Assembly: GCF_004797125.1 (NCBI RefSeq) | Contig: NZ_CP038810.1 | Location: 558,001-622,000, forward strand | From: Flavobacterium sangjuense | Lineage (GTDB): Bacteria; Bacteroidota; Bacteroidia; Flavobacteriales; Flavobacteriaceae | Direction: 5' to 3' | Length of the DNA: 64,000 nt | Part shown: one piece after another, positions 24,909-34,881 of the stretch | How the letters are laid out: every line of letters begins with the position of its first letter | Numbering within the stretch: the stretch's first letter is position 1 | The notes under the pieces: generated by a model | The model's database searches: none | What the model was told of the DNA's origin: nothing | What the model saw: only the letters and a program-made list of their open reading frames with translations | Program-made: the position numbers and the translations under genes

Positions 24909-26132
24909 CTATTCTTTTTCGACCGCGTCTTTATAATCCGGATATAGAAATTTATTATACGGGAATCTTGTGATGTGAATTTTTCTCACTGATTCATATA
25001 CTTTTTCTCTGAATTCTTCGAAATTCTCTTTGTTAGTAGCCGAAATAAACAAGGTGTGTTTTTCTCCGACATTATTCATCCAAGTCGTTTTCCACTCTTC
25101 CAAAGTATAATGCTTTGTTGTTTTTTCGGTAATTAAATCATCCGCATCAATTTCCTGATTTTTGAAAGCGTCAATTTTATTAAAAACCATTATTGTGGGT
25201 TTGTCATTGCTCTTTATATCCTGCAAAATCTGATTCACTGAGCTTATGTGTTCTTCAAAATCAGGGTGCGAAATATCAACAACATGCAATAACAAATCAG
25301 CTTCGCGAACTTCATCTAAAGTGCTTTTGAAAGAATCTACCAATTGTGTTGGCAATTTTCTAATAAACCCAACGGTATCTGAAAGCAGAAAAGGCAGATT
25401 TTTGATGACTACTTTACGAACAGTAGTATCTAACGTAGCAAATAATTTGTTTTCGACAAAGACTTCACTTTTGCTGATGACGTTCATTAAAGTCGACTTC
25501 CCAACATTAGTATAACCAACCAAAGCCACTCTAACCATGGCACCACGATTCCCTCTTTGAACCGACATTTGTTTGTCAATGGTTTTTATTTTTTCTTTTA
25601 ACAAAGCTATCCTATCACGAACAATCCTTCTATCGGTTTCAATCTCTGTTTCCCCGGGACCACGAAGACCAATTCCCCCTTTTTGACGTTCTAAGTGCGT
25701 CCACATTCCGGAAAGCCTTGGTAATAAATATTGACATTGGGCTAATTCTACCTGAGTTCTTGCATAAGAAGTTTCTGCTCTTTGTGCAAAAATATCTAAA
25801 ATTAAATTTGTTCTGTCAAGAACCTTACAATCAAGAATTTTAGAGATGTTTTTTTGTTGAGATGGCGATAACTCGTCATCAAAAATTACTGTCGAAATGT
25901 TTTTTTCTTTGATGAACAAACTAATTTCATCCATCTTACCAGTTCCTAAAAAAGTTTTAGGGTTAGGCCTTTCCAATTTTTGAGAAAATCTTTTAATAAC
26001 TTCACCACCAGCTGTATAAGTTAAAAATTCCAACTCATCCAGATACTCTGTTAATTTTTCTTCGCTTTGATTTTGCGTAATTATTCCAACAATTACGGTT
26101 CTTTCAAAATTAATAACTTCTTTTTCTAACAT
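24909..26132 (-). CDS. hflX: ribosome-associated GTPase HflX
   Basis: GTPase that splits stalled or idle 70S ribosomes during stress. The N-terminal HflX domain is visible (GKMDEISLFIKEKNISTVIFDDELSPSQ split over the 60-90 region, then LDRTNLILDIFAQRAETSYARTQVELAQ and the loop QKGGIGLRGPGETEIETDRR). The G domain carries G1 GYTNVGKST, G2/G3 with LSDTVGFIRKLP, and G4 FNKIDAF. The C-terminal tail is short. A frame to 26162 exists, but a TAATTTTG box at 26150-26157 lies inside it, so MLEKEVINFERT starting at 26132 is preferred (407 residues). Confidence 0.95.
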   Translation of the reverse strand: MLEKEVINFERTVIVGIITQNQSEEKLTEYLDELEFLTYTAGGEVIKRFSQKLERPNPKTFLGTGKMDEISLFIKEKNISTVIFDDELSPSQQKNISKILDCKVLDRTNLILDIFAQRAETSYARTQVELAQCQYLLPRLSGMWTHLERQKGGIGLRGPGETEIETDRRIVRDRIALLKEKIKTIDKQMSVQRGNRGAMVRVALVGYTNVGKSTLMNVISKSEVFVENKLFATLDTTVRKVVIKNLPFLLSDTVGFIRKLPTQLVDSFKSTLDEVREADLLLHVVDISHPDFEEHISSVNQILQDIKSNDKPTIMVFNKIDAFKNQEIDADDLITEKTTKHYTLEEWKTTWMNNVGEKHTLFISATNKENFEEFREKVYESVRKIHITRFPYNKFLYPDYKDAVEKE

Positions 26133-26149
26133 TTTTTTTGATTCTATGG

Positions 26150-26157
26150 CAAAATTA
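26150..26157 (-). promoter_or_regulatory. -7 promoter box of hflX
   Basis: TAATTTTG on the minus strand, 17 bases upstream of the ATG at 26132. Confidence 0.5.
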
Positions 26158-26274
26158 GACATTTGAGAATTAAAAAATCACATAAATTATTAATGATTCT
26201 TAACAATAGCTTCAATTGTTTTTGTTAAATGTGTGTTTTTCAAAAACAAATCATAAATAATTCATAAATTTTAC

Positions 26275-26282
26275 TAAATTTG
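26275..26282 (+). promoter_or_regulatory. -7 promoter box of the adhesin operon
   Basis: TAAATTTG, 52 bases before the ATG. Predicted leader about 46 nt, ending in an A-rich stretch typical of efficiently translated Bacteroidota genes. Confidence 0.5.
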
Positions 26283-26334
26283 GACTTCAAAATTTTTAAA
26301 AAAAAATTAACAAACAACTCAAAATTTTCATTTT

Positions 26335-29300
26335 ATGAAAAAAACTACTTTACTACTACTGTTTTTATTCTTCTCTATAAGCGGACATTCCCAGCTGCCT
26401 TTAGAAGGTTTTGAAAACACTACAGGTCCTGATGCCTTTCCATCAACCAACTGGACTTTAGGAACAGGAAACTGGGCCGTATTTGATACTAGCGGGTCTA
26501 GTTTGAACTGGGAAGTTAATAGCAACATAACCACTCCGCCTAGTGTATACAATGGAGTTAACGCTGCTTATGTCAACAGGGAAAATATTGGTGCCGGAAA
26601 TACTTCCGAAGAATATTTAGCAACTCCACCTGTGCAAATCCCAACGAATGGGGTATTACATTTTTACACAAGAATGTTTACCAGTGGAAATCAAGGGACT
26701 ATTTATCAAATAAAAATCGCTCTGGCTGATGGAAGTGTTTCACAAACTGATCCTAATGCCTACATATTAGTGCGACAATGGACAGAGGATGAATTAATTA
26801 CACCAACCTCTAACTTTAACGTGTATACAGAAATAACGGAATCTTTAGCTGCTTTTGCTGGTGAATTCGTTTATGTTGCTTTTGTAAAAGTATTTACCCA
26901 ACCAGATGGTAATATCGGTGGTGATAGATGGTTAATAGATGATGTCAGTATTGATGCGCCGTGTTTAGCCCCAACAGGATTAACAGTTTCGGGAATTACA
27001 TCCAATAGTGCCTCCTTAAACTGGACAGATACTAATGGTGCTAGTACTTGGGAAGTAATCGTTACTCCATCTGTTGGTGCTCCTATTACATATCCTGCAT
27101 ACAGTGGAGCCTTACCATTTATTGCTACGGGATTATCGCCAAATACAACTTATTCCTATCAGGTCAGAGCAATATGTCCCACCGGATTCTCGAGTCCCTG
27201 GTCTGTAGCTTCTGCCAACTTTACAACTTTAGTAGCTCCACCTGTTTGTGGGGGTAATTTTGTAGATTCTGGTGGCACCGGAGCAAATTATGCTAATAAT
27301 GAAAATATTACTACTACTATATGCCCTGTCAATGCCGGAGATTTAGTAACTGTTACTTTTACTGCATTCAATGTTCAAAACAATACAGACTTTTTAAGAG
27401 TTTATGATGGTAATAGCGCAGCTGCTCCATTGTTAGCAAATTTAACCGGAACTGCTTTACCTCCGGCATTTACTGCATCTTCAGCTTCAGGATGTTTAAC
27501 ATTTGTATTTACCTCAAATGCTACTACAACTGCTACAGGTTGGGCAAGTAATGTAACTTGTAACCCACCTCCTGCGTGTAGAATTCCTACTGCTTTAACT
27601 AATAACACTGTTACAACCAATTCTGTTAATTTGAGTTGGACACAACTTGCAAATCCGGATACTAGTGTAGCAACTGCTTGGGAGGTTATTGCTTTACCTT
27701 GTGGTTCGCTTCCTCCAACAGCCAGTTCAACAGGTGTTGCTGCCGGAACAAATCCATTTACACTAACCGGACTAACTCCTGCAACATGTTATGATGTATA
27801 TGTAAGAGCGGTATGTGGTGGACCAACAACTAGTGGATGGACTGGAGTACCAACAACATTTACAACACAATTAGCGCCACCTGTTTGTGGAGGTAATTTT
27901 GTTGATACTGGTGGGACGACAGCTAATTATCCAAATAATGCGAATCAAACCACAACTATCTGTCCTACTAACCCAGGAGATGTTGTTACAGTAACTTTTA
28001 CTGCGTTTAATACGCAACTTAATACTGACTTTTTAAAAATATATGATGGTGATAATACCTCTGCTACTTTATTAGCTAACCTATCTGGTACAGCTTTACC
28101 ACCTTCATTCACATCTTCCGCAGCTTCAGGATGTTTAACATTTGTGTTTACCTCAAATGCAACTACAACTGCCGCTGGTTGGGTAAGTAACATAACCTGC
28201 GCCGCACCTCCAACGTGTAGACCTCCTGTAGCTCTTGCGGCTTCAGCTGTTCTTTCAACTTCAGTTATATTAAACTGGGTGCAGCCTGCAAATCCTGATA
28301 CTAGTGTTTCAACTGCTTGGGAAGTTTTAGCATTGCCTTGTGGTTCACCTGCTCCAACTGCTGCTGCAACAGGGTTTGTGTCTGCAACAACAAATCCATT
28401 TACCCTTACAGGATTATCCCCTACGACATGTTATGACATATACATAAGAGCTGTTTGTACTCCACTTCCAAGTACTTGGACTGGTCCGGCAACAATAACG
28501 ACTCAAATTGCTCCGCCTGTTTGTGGTGGTACTTTTGTGGATCCGGGTGGAACTGGAAATTACGCAAACAATTTGGATTCAACTGTAACCATATGTCCTG
28601 TAAATGCAGGAGATGTTGTAACAGTGACTTTTACATCCTTTGCAACAGAAACAAACTGGGATGGATTATACGTTTTTAACGGTAATTCAATCGCTGCTCC
28701 ACAAATTGCCAGTGCTAATGGCCCTGGAAATGTACCAGGAGGTTTGGCGGGGTCTTATTGGGGAACAGCAATTCCAGGTCCTTTTACATCTACAAGTCCA
28801 ACTGGTTGTTTAACTTTTAGATTTAGAAGTGACACAAGTGGTGTATTTGCCGGATGGGTTGCCAACGTAACTTGTGCACCACCACCTACTTGTATAGCAC
28901 CAACTGCAATAACAAATAACACTATTACTTCCAACTCGGTTATATTAAACTGGACACAACCGGTTAATCCTGATACTACTGTTGCATCTGCTTGGGAAGT
29001 TTTAGCATTACCTTGTGGTTCGCCTGCACCAACTGCAGCTTCAACAGGTTTTTTTAGCGCATCAACAAATCCTTTTACCCTTACAGGATTAACTCCTGGA
29101 ACATGTTATGACATCTACATCAGAGCTGTTTGTAGTCCAACTGACAGTAGTTCTTGGGGAGGGCCAACTACTATAACAACACAAGCTGCACCACCAGTAT
29201 GTGGAGGTAACTTTGTTGATCCGGGAGGAATTGCGGCAAATTATGCAAATAATTTAGACTCAACCGTAACCATTTGTCCTGTAAATACTGGAGATGTTGT

Positions 29301-32300
29301 AACAGTAAGTTTTACATCCTTTGCTACAGAAACAAACTGGGATGGATTATACGTTTTTAACGGTAATTCAATCGCTGCACCACAAATTGCCAGTGCTAAC
29401 CCTCCTGGAAATGTACCAGGAGGTTTAGCGGGATCTTATTGGGGAACAGCAATTCCGGGTCCTTTTACTTCAACAAGCGTTGATGGTTGTTTGACATTTA
29501 GATTTAGAAGTGATGCAAGTGGTGTATTTGCCGGATGGGTTGCTAACGTAACTTGTGCACCACCACCAACTTGTATAGCACCATCTGCAATAACAACCAA
29601 TACTGTTACTTCGAACTCACTCATATTGAACTGGACACAACCAGTTAATCCCGATTCTACTGTTGCATCAGCATGGGAAGTTTTAGCATTACCTTGTGGT
29701 TCACCAGCACCAACTGCGGCTTCAACAGGTTTTGTTAGTGCATCTACAAATCCTTTTACGCTTACAGGATTAAGTTCTGCAACATGCTATAACATTTATA
29801 TAAGAGCGGTTTGCTCTCCTACAGATAGTAGTAGTTGGGGAGGTCCTGCCATCGTAACAACTCAGGATGCTCCACCAGTTTGTGGAGGTAACTTTGTTGA
29901 TAACGGGGGGACAGCAGCACCTTACCTAGCAAGTTCAAATGTGACAACCACTATTTGTCCTACGAATCCCGGAGATATAGTAACGGTAACTTTTACCTCA
30001 TTCAATACAGAAACAAACTGGGATGCACTATATGTTTATAACGGAACTGGAACTGGAGGAGTAATGTTTAATAGTGGAAACCCTGCAAATAACGTTCCTG
30101 GAGGTTTAGCAGGCGGATATTGGGGAACTACAATTCCATGTGCCTTTACTTCTTCTGCAGCAGATGGCTGTCTGACTTTTGTTTTCAGAAGTGATACCTC
30201 AGTACAAAATGCTGGATGGGTAGCCAATATAACCTGTGCACCTCCACCAACTTGTAATGTTCCTGCAGGTCTAGTTGCCACTGATGTTAGGCATAATAGT
30301 GCTGTATTTAACTGGACACAACCAGCTAATGCTGACGGTAGCTTTGCAACTGCTTGGGATATTTATTATGTAGCCTGTGGGTCACCTGCTCCAACAACAG
30401 GGACAGTGCCGAATGCAACTGTTACAACACCTCCTCCATACACTTTAACAGGGTTAACTGCTGCAACATGTTATGATGTTTATATAAGAGCTAATTGTGG
30501 CACTTCTGTAAGTGACTGGACCTGTAGCCCGGTTACTATAACTACTTTGGTAACCCCACCAACTTGTAACGAGGTCTTTACTGACGCTGGAGGAGCCGCT
30601 GGCCCTTATGCAAATAATTCAAATATTCCAACCTATATTTGCCCACAAAACCCTGGAGATGTAGTAACCGTAACGTTTACATCATTTAATACGGATGCAA
30701 CTAATGATGGTCTATATGTTTATGATGGAAATAATATTGGAGTAAATCCAGTTCTGAGCACCAATGGTGCAGGAAATGTACCAGGTGGTTTGCCTGGAGC
30801 TTTTTGGGGTAACTTAACTGGCGGGAATTTGCCAGGACCATTTACATCAAGTACTGCTGACGGATGTCTGACATTTGTATTTAGAAGTAATGGGTTTACA
30901 ACTGCAGCTGGTTGGGTAGCCAATGTGACCTGTATACCAGCGCCAACTTGTGCAAGACCACTTTCTTTAACTGCGAATCCAATAACTCAAACCTCGGCCA
31001 CTCTCTCTTGGACGCAACCTTTAAATCCTAATGGATCTCAAGCAACAGCCTGGGAAGTTTTAGTATTACCGGCAGGTTCACCTATTCCGAGCGGTCCTGG
31101 TATTCCAGTTACTAGTACGACCTACGTGGCTAATGGGTTAATCCCGGGAACGCCGTATGTCTTTTACGTAAGAGCTATTTGCTCACCAACAGATTCAAGT
31201 TTATGGTCACCTCTTAATTTTGCATCATTACCTGTTAATGATGAATGTGCTAATGCAACATTTGCTATTGTTAATCAAAACTTGAACTGTGTTCAAAGTA
31301 CATCGGGAACTTTAGCTGGTGCAACCGCATCTCTTCCTGCTACAACTTGTGGAGGAGCAGGTGCTGCTAATGATGATGTTTGGTTTACTTTCACAGCTAC
31401 TGCTGCAACACATATCATATCGTTTAATAACGTAACTCCTGCAACAGCTTTGAGTTATGCTATTTACCAAGGTACTTGTGACGGCTTAACACAAGTTGGC
31501 TGTAATTCAGGAGCGGGCTTAGTTGGTGGAACAACTTACTATATTAGAGTTTTTTCAACAAGTACCAGTCCGGTATTTACAAATTTCAATATGTGTATAG
31601 GTACGTTACCTTGTACTGAGGCGCCTGCTTTTTGTACTGGTCAGACCGTAACATACGCAAATGCAACGAATGTACCTAGTTTAGGAACTATAGGATGTTT
31701 GGGAACTTCTCCAAATCCGGCATTTTTCTTTTTACAAGTAAATCAAGCTGGTCCGTTAAGTTATTCAATCTCTCAAGTTGATACTGGTGGTGTTCCAAGA
31801 GATGTTGATTATGTGGCATGGGGTCCGTTTACGGATTTAAATACTGCTTGTTCTGGTGTGCCTGCAAATCCACTTCCTGGTCTTATACCAGCTTTAACTC
31901 CTGCGGGTGGTTGTACTGGGACCCTACATGCATGCAGTTATGACCCGAGACCTGATGAAATCATGTGTATCCCTAACGCTCAGTTATGTCAAGTTTATGT
32001 TATTATGATAACGAACTTTTCAAACCAAGCCGGAACGGTAACGTTTACTCAAACCAATACAGGTGGAGGAACAACAGCTTGTTTCCCTATAAACACATTT
32101 AATTATCCTTCCACCTATTATTGTCAAACCGCCGCTAATCCAACTCCTGTTTTAGCACCTGGCGCAACTGCTGGTGTATATTCATCTACTGCAGGATTAG
32201 TAATTGATCCGGTAACCGGAACTATTGATTTGTTAGCGAGTACACCTGGGGCTTATATAGTTACAAGTACTTCTGCAACGACAATTGGCGGAACTTGTTC

Positions 32301-34842
32301 AACAATACCATTTATAACAACTACAAGAACTGTTATCATCACCGCGGCTGCAAATGCTACTATTTCATATCCATCCGCAACGTATTGTAACAATATAACT
32401 TCAACTCAAAGTGTTATAAGAACTGGTGCAGGTGTAGGAACATATTCATCATCACCTAGTGGTTTATTACTAAATGCAAATACTGGTGAGATTTTGCCTA
32501 TTGCAAGTGCGCCAGGATTGTATACCGTAACTTACACTGTTGCTGCAACTGGTGGTTGTCCGGTTTATACAACACAAACACAGGTGGAAATATTAGCATC
32601 ACCTATCGTTATACAAGCTTCAGTAGCTGCATGTGATACATATACATTACCAACATTAGGAGTCGGTAATTATTACGCTTCAGCTGGTGGAGTTGGGACG
32701 CCAATAGATCCAAGTATTCCGATTACTACTTCTCAACCTGTATATATATATGCAGTTGGAACAAACGGTTGTATCACAGAAAGATCATTTAACGTGACTA
32801 TCAACACTGTTCCGGCACCAGATTATACTGTTACTCACACTAGCTGTAATACACCGGGATCGATTAATGTTACATCACCGGTTTCTGCTGGTAATGCACC
32901 GCCTGCTAATTTATTTATCTCTGAAGTTACTGATGCCGATACAGGTTCTTTATCATATGTCGAGATTTATAATGGAACAGGTAGTACTGTAAGTTTGAGC
33001 AATTATAAATTGAAGTTTTATACTTGGGGAACACCTCCAACATCAGAAAACGCCTCATGTGATTTACAATTGGCTGGAAGTTTACCAAACAATGGTGTTC
33101 ATGTTGTAGCCGTTGGAAGCAATACTAATCAAGGAGGTGTAATTCCAGATCAAGTTTTTGCTACTTGTGGTGGAGTTAATATTAATGATAACATTAGATT
33201 AACAACTACGTCGGGTACAGAAATTGATTTATGGGGAGCAACAGATGGTTCTACCTATACACCAAGCAATCAAACCGGTTATACCTACAGAAGGCTAAAC
33301 ACCTCAACTGTTCCTAGCTTGTCATGGAATCCTGCTGATTGGACTGCCTTAGATCCGGAAGATTATACCGATGTTAATCAATACTCTTATACGGTTTCCA
33401 ATTATCAATATAGTGTTGATAATGGAACATACCAAACCGGAACACTATTTGGTAATTTGTCTCCAGGAGATCACACGCTTGTTGTTAAGGATTTAGCTAC
33501 TGGCTGTTTTTCAGCTCCTGTAACTTTTACTATTAACCCTTTTACTCCTACTCAAGCAGTTACAACATTTGACTATTCAACTCCTGTTTGTCAAAACGCA
33601 ACACCTAATCCTATTCCACAGAACTTTGGTGCAGGATTTACTGCCGGAGGTACATATTCTGAGAATAGTGCAACTACCGGATTAGTGTTTGTAAACACAG
33701 CTACAGGAGAAATAGATTTGGCAAACTCAACACCTGGATCACATACAGTTAATTATACTGTTGCAGATCAGCCTGGTATATGTCTTGTAGGTGGGCAAAG
33801 TTCTGCTACTATCGTTATTAATCCGATTATAACTCCAGTCTCTGGATTTAGTTATACAAGTCCTATTTGTAAAAATGCACAAGCGACTTTATCACCAACT
33901 TTAGCTGCTGGCTTTACAGCTGGTGGAGTATTTAGCTCAACAGCTGGTTTAGTAATTAATAGTACTACTGGTGTGATTGATTTGGCTAATAGTACCGTTG
34001 GAACTTATACTGTTACTTGTTTCTTTGCGCCAATTCCTTCAACTTGCCAGGTTACCGCTACTAGTACAGCTACTATAATTATCAATCCGGTAGTTACATT
34101 AGTGACAGGTTTCAATTATGATACACCATTCTGTGCTAACGTTGGTTCTGAATTACCAAATCTTGATCCTGGATTTACAACAGGTGGTACATTTAGTTCT
34201 ACAACTGGTTTGATAATAAATCCTTCAACTGGAGCTATCGATTTAACCAGTACGCCTGGAACATACACGGTGACATATACAGCTACACCAAATGTTAGTA
34301 ATTGTGAGGTTTCAACACCAGGTACTACTCAGGTTACAATAGTTCCTCCGGTAACAATTGAACTTACTGGTGGATGTCAAAGTGTAAGTTATATTTTAAC
34401 TGCATCTCCGGTAAATGGTTCGTTTGATCCTGATACAGCAACTTATTCCTGGCATAATGCCGCTGGTGCTGAAGTAGGGACTACACAAAGCATAACCGTA
34501 ACAGCAACTGGGGTTTATACTGTAACCATAACTGTGGATGGATGCTCTACTGTGTCGCTTCCTTTTGATGTAGATTCGGTATTCTGTCTTATACAAAAAG
34601 GTATCTCTGTTAACAATGATGGATTAAATGATACTTTTGACCTGACAGGTTATGATGTTAAAAAATTAACTATATTTAACCGATTGGGAATGAAAGTTTA
34701 TTCACGCAATAATTATGTTGATGAATGGGGTGGAAAATCAGATGACGGAGACGAACTCCCTGATGGAACCTATTATTTCATTATTGACAGAAATAATGGT
34801 GATACCAAAACCGGATGGATTTACATCAATAGAGCACAATAA
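26335..34842 (+). CDS. giant T9SS type B-sorted surface protein with FnIII/CUB-like modules
   Basis: A 2835-residue predicted cell-surface adhesin. After a signal peptide (to about residue 20) come: a choice-of-anchor J/MAM-like domain (21-209); seven FnIII domains (starting near 210, 415, 628, 853, 1080, 1307, 1539) alternating with six CUB-like domains (starting near 304, 517, 729, 955, 1182, 1410); a domain starting NDECANATF (about 1635-1759); a Cys-rich domain (1760-1915); five Ig-like repeats of 80-90 residues (phrase TAGLVI...TGTIDL, two before and three after residues 2163-2402); an SprB-like repeat interrupted by a lamin-tail domain (2163-2402); a PKD-like domain; and a type B T9SS sorting domain (about 2751-2835: NNDGLNDTFDLTGYD, IFNRLGMKVYS, LPDGTYYFII). 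It is followed by PorP/SprF and PorE-like genes. Ligand unknown. Confidence 0.9.
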   Translation: MKKTTLLLLFLFFSISGHSQLPLEGFENTTGPDAFPSTNWTLGTGNWAVFDTSGSSLNWEVNSNITTPPSVYNGVNAAYVNRENIGAGNTSEEYLATPPVQIPTNGVLHFYTRMFTSGNQGTIYQIKIALADGSVSQTDPNAYILVRQWTEDELITPTSNFNVYTEITESLAAFAGEFVYVAFVKVFTQPDGNIGGDRWLIDDVSIDAPCLAPTGLTVSGITSNSASLNWTDTNGASTWEVIVTPSVGAPITYPAYSGALPFIATGLSPNTTYSYQVRAICPTGFSSPWSVASANFTTLVAPPVCGGNFVDSGGTGANYANNENITTTICPVNAGDLVTVTFTAFNVQNNTDFLRVYDGNSAAAPLLANLTGTALPPAFTASSASGCLTFVFTSNATTTATGWASNVTCNPPPACRIPTALTNNTVTTNSVNLSWTQLANPDTSVATAWEVIALPCGSLPPTASSTGVAAGTNPFTLTGLTPATCYDVYVRAVCGGPTTSGWTGVPTTFTTQLAPPVCGGNFVDTGGTTANYPNNANQTTTICPTNPGDVVTVTFTAFNTQLNTDFLKIYDGDNTSATLLANLSGTALPPSFTSSAASGCLTFVFTSNATTTAAGWVSNITCAAPPTCRPPVALAASAVLSTSVILNWVQPANPDTSVSTAWEVLALPCGSPAPTAAATGFVSATTNPFTLTGLSPTTCYDIYIRAVCTPLPSTWTGPATITTQIAPPVCGGTFVDPGGTGNYANNLDSTVTICPVNAGDVVTVTFTSFATETNWDGLYVFNGNSIAAPQIASANGPGNVPGGLAGSYWGTAIPGPFTSTSPTGCLTFRFRSDTSGVFAGWVANVTCAPPPTCIAPTAITNNTITSNSVILNWTQPVNPDTTVASAWEVLALPCGSPAPTAASTGFFSASTNPFTLTGLTPGTCYDIYIRAVCSPTDSSSWGGPTTITTQAAPPVCGGNFVDPGGIAANYANNLDSTVTICPVNTGDVVTVSFTSFATETNWDGLYVFNGNSIAAPQIASANPPGNVPGGLAGSYWGTAIPGPFTSTSVDGCLTFRFRSDASGVFAGWVANVTCAPPPTCIAPSAITTNTVTSNSLILNWTQPVNPDSTVASAWEVLALPCGSPAPTAASTGFVSASTNPFTLTGLSSATCYNIYIRAVCSPTDSSSWGGPAIVTTQDAPPVCGGNFVDNGGTAAPYLASSNVTTTICPTNPGDIVTVTFTSFNTETNWDALYVYNGTGTGGVMFNSGNPANNVPGGLAGGYWGTTIPCAFTSSAADGCLTFVFRSDTSVQNAGWVANITCAPPPTCNVPAGLVATDVRHNSAVFNWTQPANADGSFATAWDIYYVACGSPAPTTGTVPNATVTTPPPYTLTGLTAATCYDVYIRANCGTSVSDWTCSPVTITTLVTPPTCNEVFTDAGGAAGPYANNSNIPTYICPQNPGDVVTVTFTSFNTDATNDGLYVYDGNNIGVNPVLSTNGAGNVPGGLPGAFWGNLTGGNLPGPFTSSTADGCLTFVFRSNGFTTAAGWVANVTCIPAPTCARPLSLTANPITQTSATLSWTQPLNPNGSQATAWEVLVLPAGSPIPSGPGIPVTSTTYVANGLIPGTPYVFYVRAICSPTDSSLWSPLNFASLPVNDECANATFAIVNQNLNCVQSTSGTLAGATASLPATTCGGAGAANDDVWFTFTATAATHIISFNNVTPATALSYAIYQGTCDGLTQVGCNSGAGLVGGTTYYIRVFSTSTSPVFTNFNMCIGTLPCTEAPAFCTGQTVTYANATNVPSLGTIGCLGTSPNPAFFFLQVNQAGPLSYSISQVDTGGVPRDVDYVAWGPFTDLNTACSGVPANPLPGLIPALTPAGGCTGTLHACSYDPRPDEIMCIPNAQLCQVYVIMITNFSNQAGTVTFTQTNTGGGTTACFPINTFNYPSTYYCQTAANPTPVLAPGATAGVYSSTAGLVIDPVTGTIDLLASTPGAYIVTSTSATTIGGTCSTIPFITTTRTVIITAAANATISYPSATYCNNITSTQSVIRTGAGVGTYSSSPSGLLLNANTGEILPIASAPGLYTVTYTVAATGGCPVYTTQTQVEILASPIVIQASVAACDTYTLPTLGVGNYYASAGGVGTPIDPSIPITTSQPVYIYAVGTNGCITERSFNVTINTVPAPDYTVTHTSCNTPGSINVTSPVSAGNAPPANLFISEVTDADTGSLSYVEIYNGTGSTVSLSNYKLKFYTWGTPPTSENASCDLQLAGSLPNNGVHVVAVGSNTNQGGVIPDQVFATCGGVNINDNIRLTTTSGTEIDLWGATDGSTYTPSNQTGYTYRRLNTSTVPSLSWNPADWTALDPEDYTDVNQYSYTVSNYQYSVDNGTYQTGTLFGNLSPGDHTLVVKDLATGCFSAPVTFTINPFTPTQAVTTFDYSTPVCQNATPNPIPQNFGAGFTAGGTYSENSATTGLVFVNTATGEIDLANSTPGSHTVNYTVADQPGICLVGGQSSATIVINPIITPVSGFSYTSPICKNAQATLSPTLAAGFTAGGVFSSTAGLVINSTTGVIDLANSTVGTYTVTCFFAPIPSTCQVTATSTATIIINPVVTLVTGFNYDTPFCANVGSELPNLDPGFTTGGTFSSTTGLIINPSTGAIDLTSTPGTYTVTYTATPNVSNCEVSTPGTTQVTIVPPVTIELTGGCQSVSYILTASPVNGSFDPDTATYSWHNAAGAEVGTTQSITVTATGVYTVTITVDGCSTVSLPFDVDSVFCLIQKGISVNNDGLNDTFDLTGYDVKKLTIFNRLGMKVYSRNNYVDEWGGKSDDGDELPDGTYYFIIDRNNGDTKTGWIYINRAQ
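28519..29877 (+). repeat. near-identical tandem FnIII-CUB modules inside the adhesin
   Basis: CUB-like domains 3 and 4, and FnIII domains 4 and 5, repeat with a period of 678-681 bases and are nearly identical in protein. A 53-base run at 28645-28697 recurs without mismatch at 29326-29378. Other modules are clearly more diverged, so this pair is a recent duplication or is kept alike by gene conversion. Confidence 0.85.
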
Positions 34843-34881
34843 CATAATATATAATTTACATTCAAAATAAAACAAAACAAA

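Noticed and set aside
27402..30923. Minus-strand open frames repeated at regular distance
   Set aside because: They recur with the FnIII/CUB module period of the adhesin on the plus strand and resemble each other only because the modules do; no promoter or signal peptide.
27244..30949. Regular repeats suggestive of a CRISPR-like array
   Set aside because: The period is 640-680 bases, in frame, and the units are protein domains with Cys spacing; no short repeat/spacer pattern.
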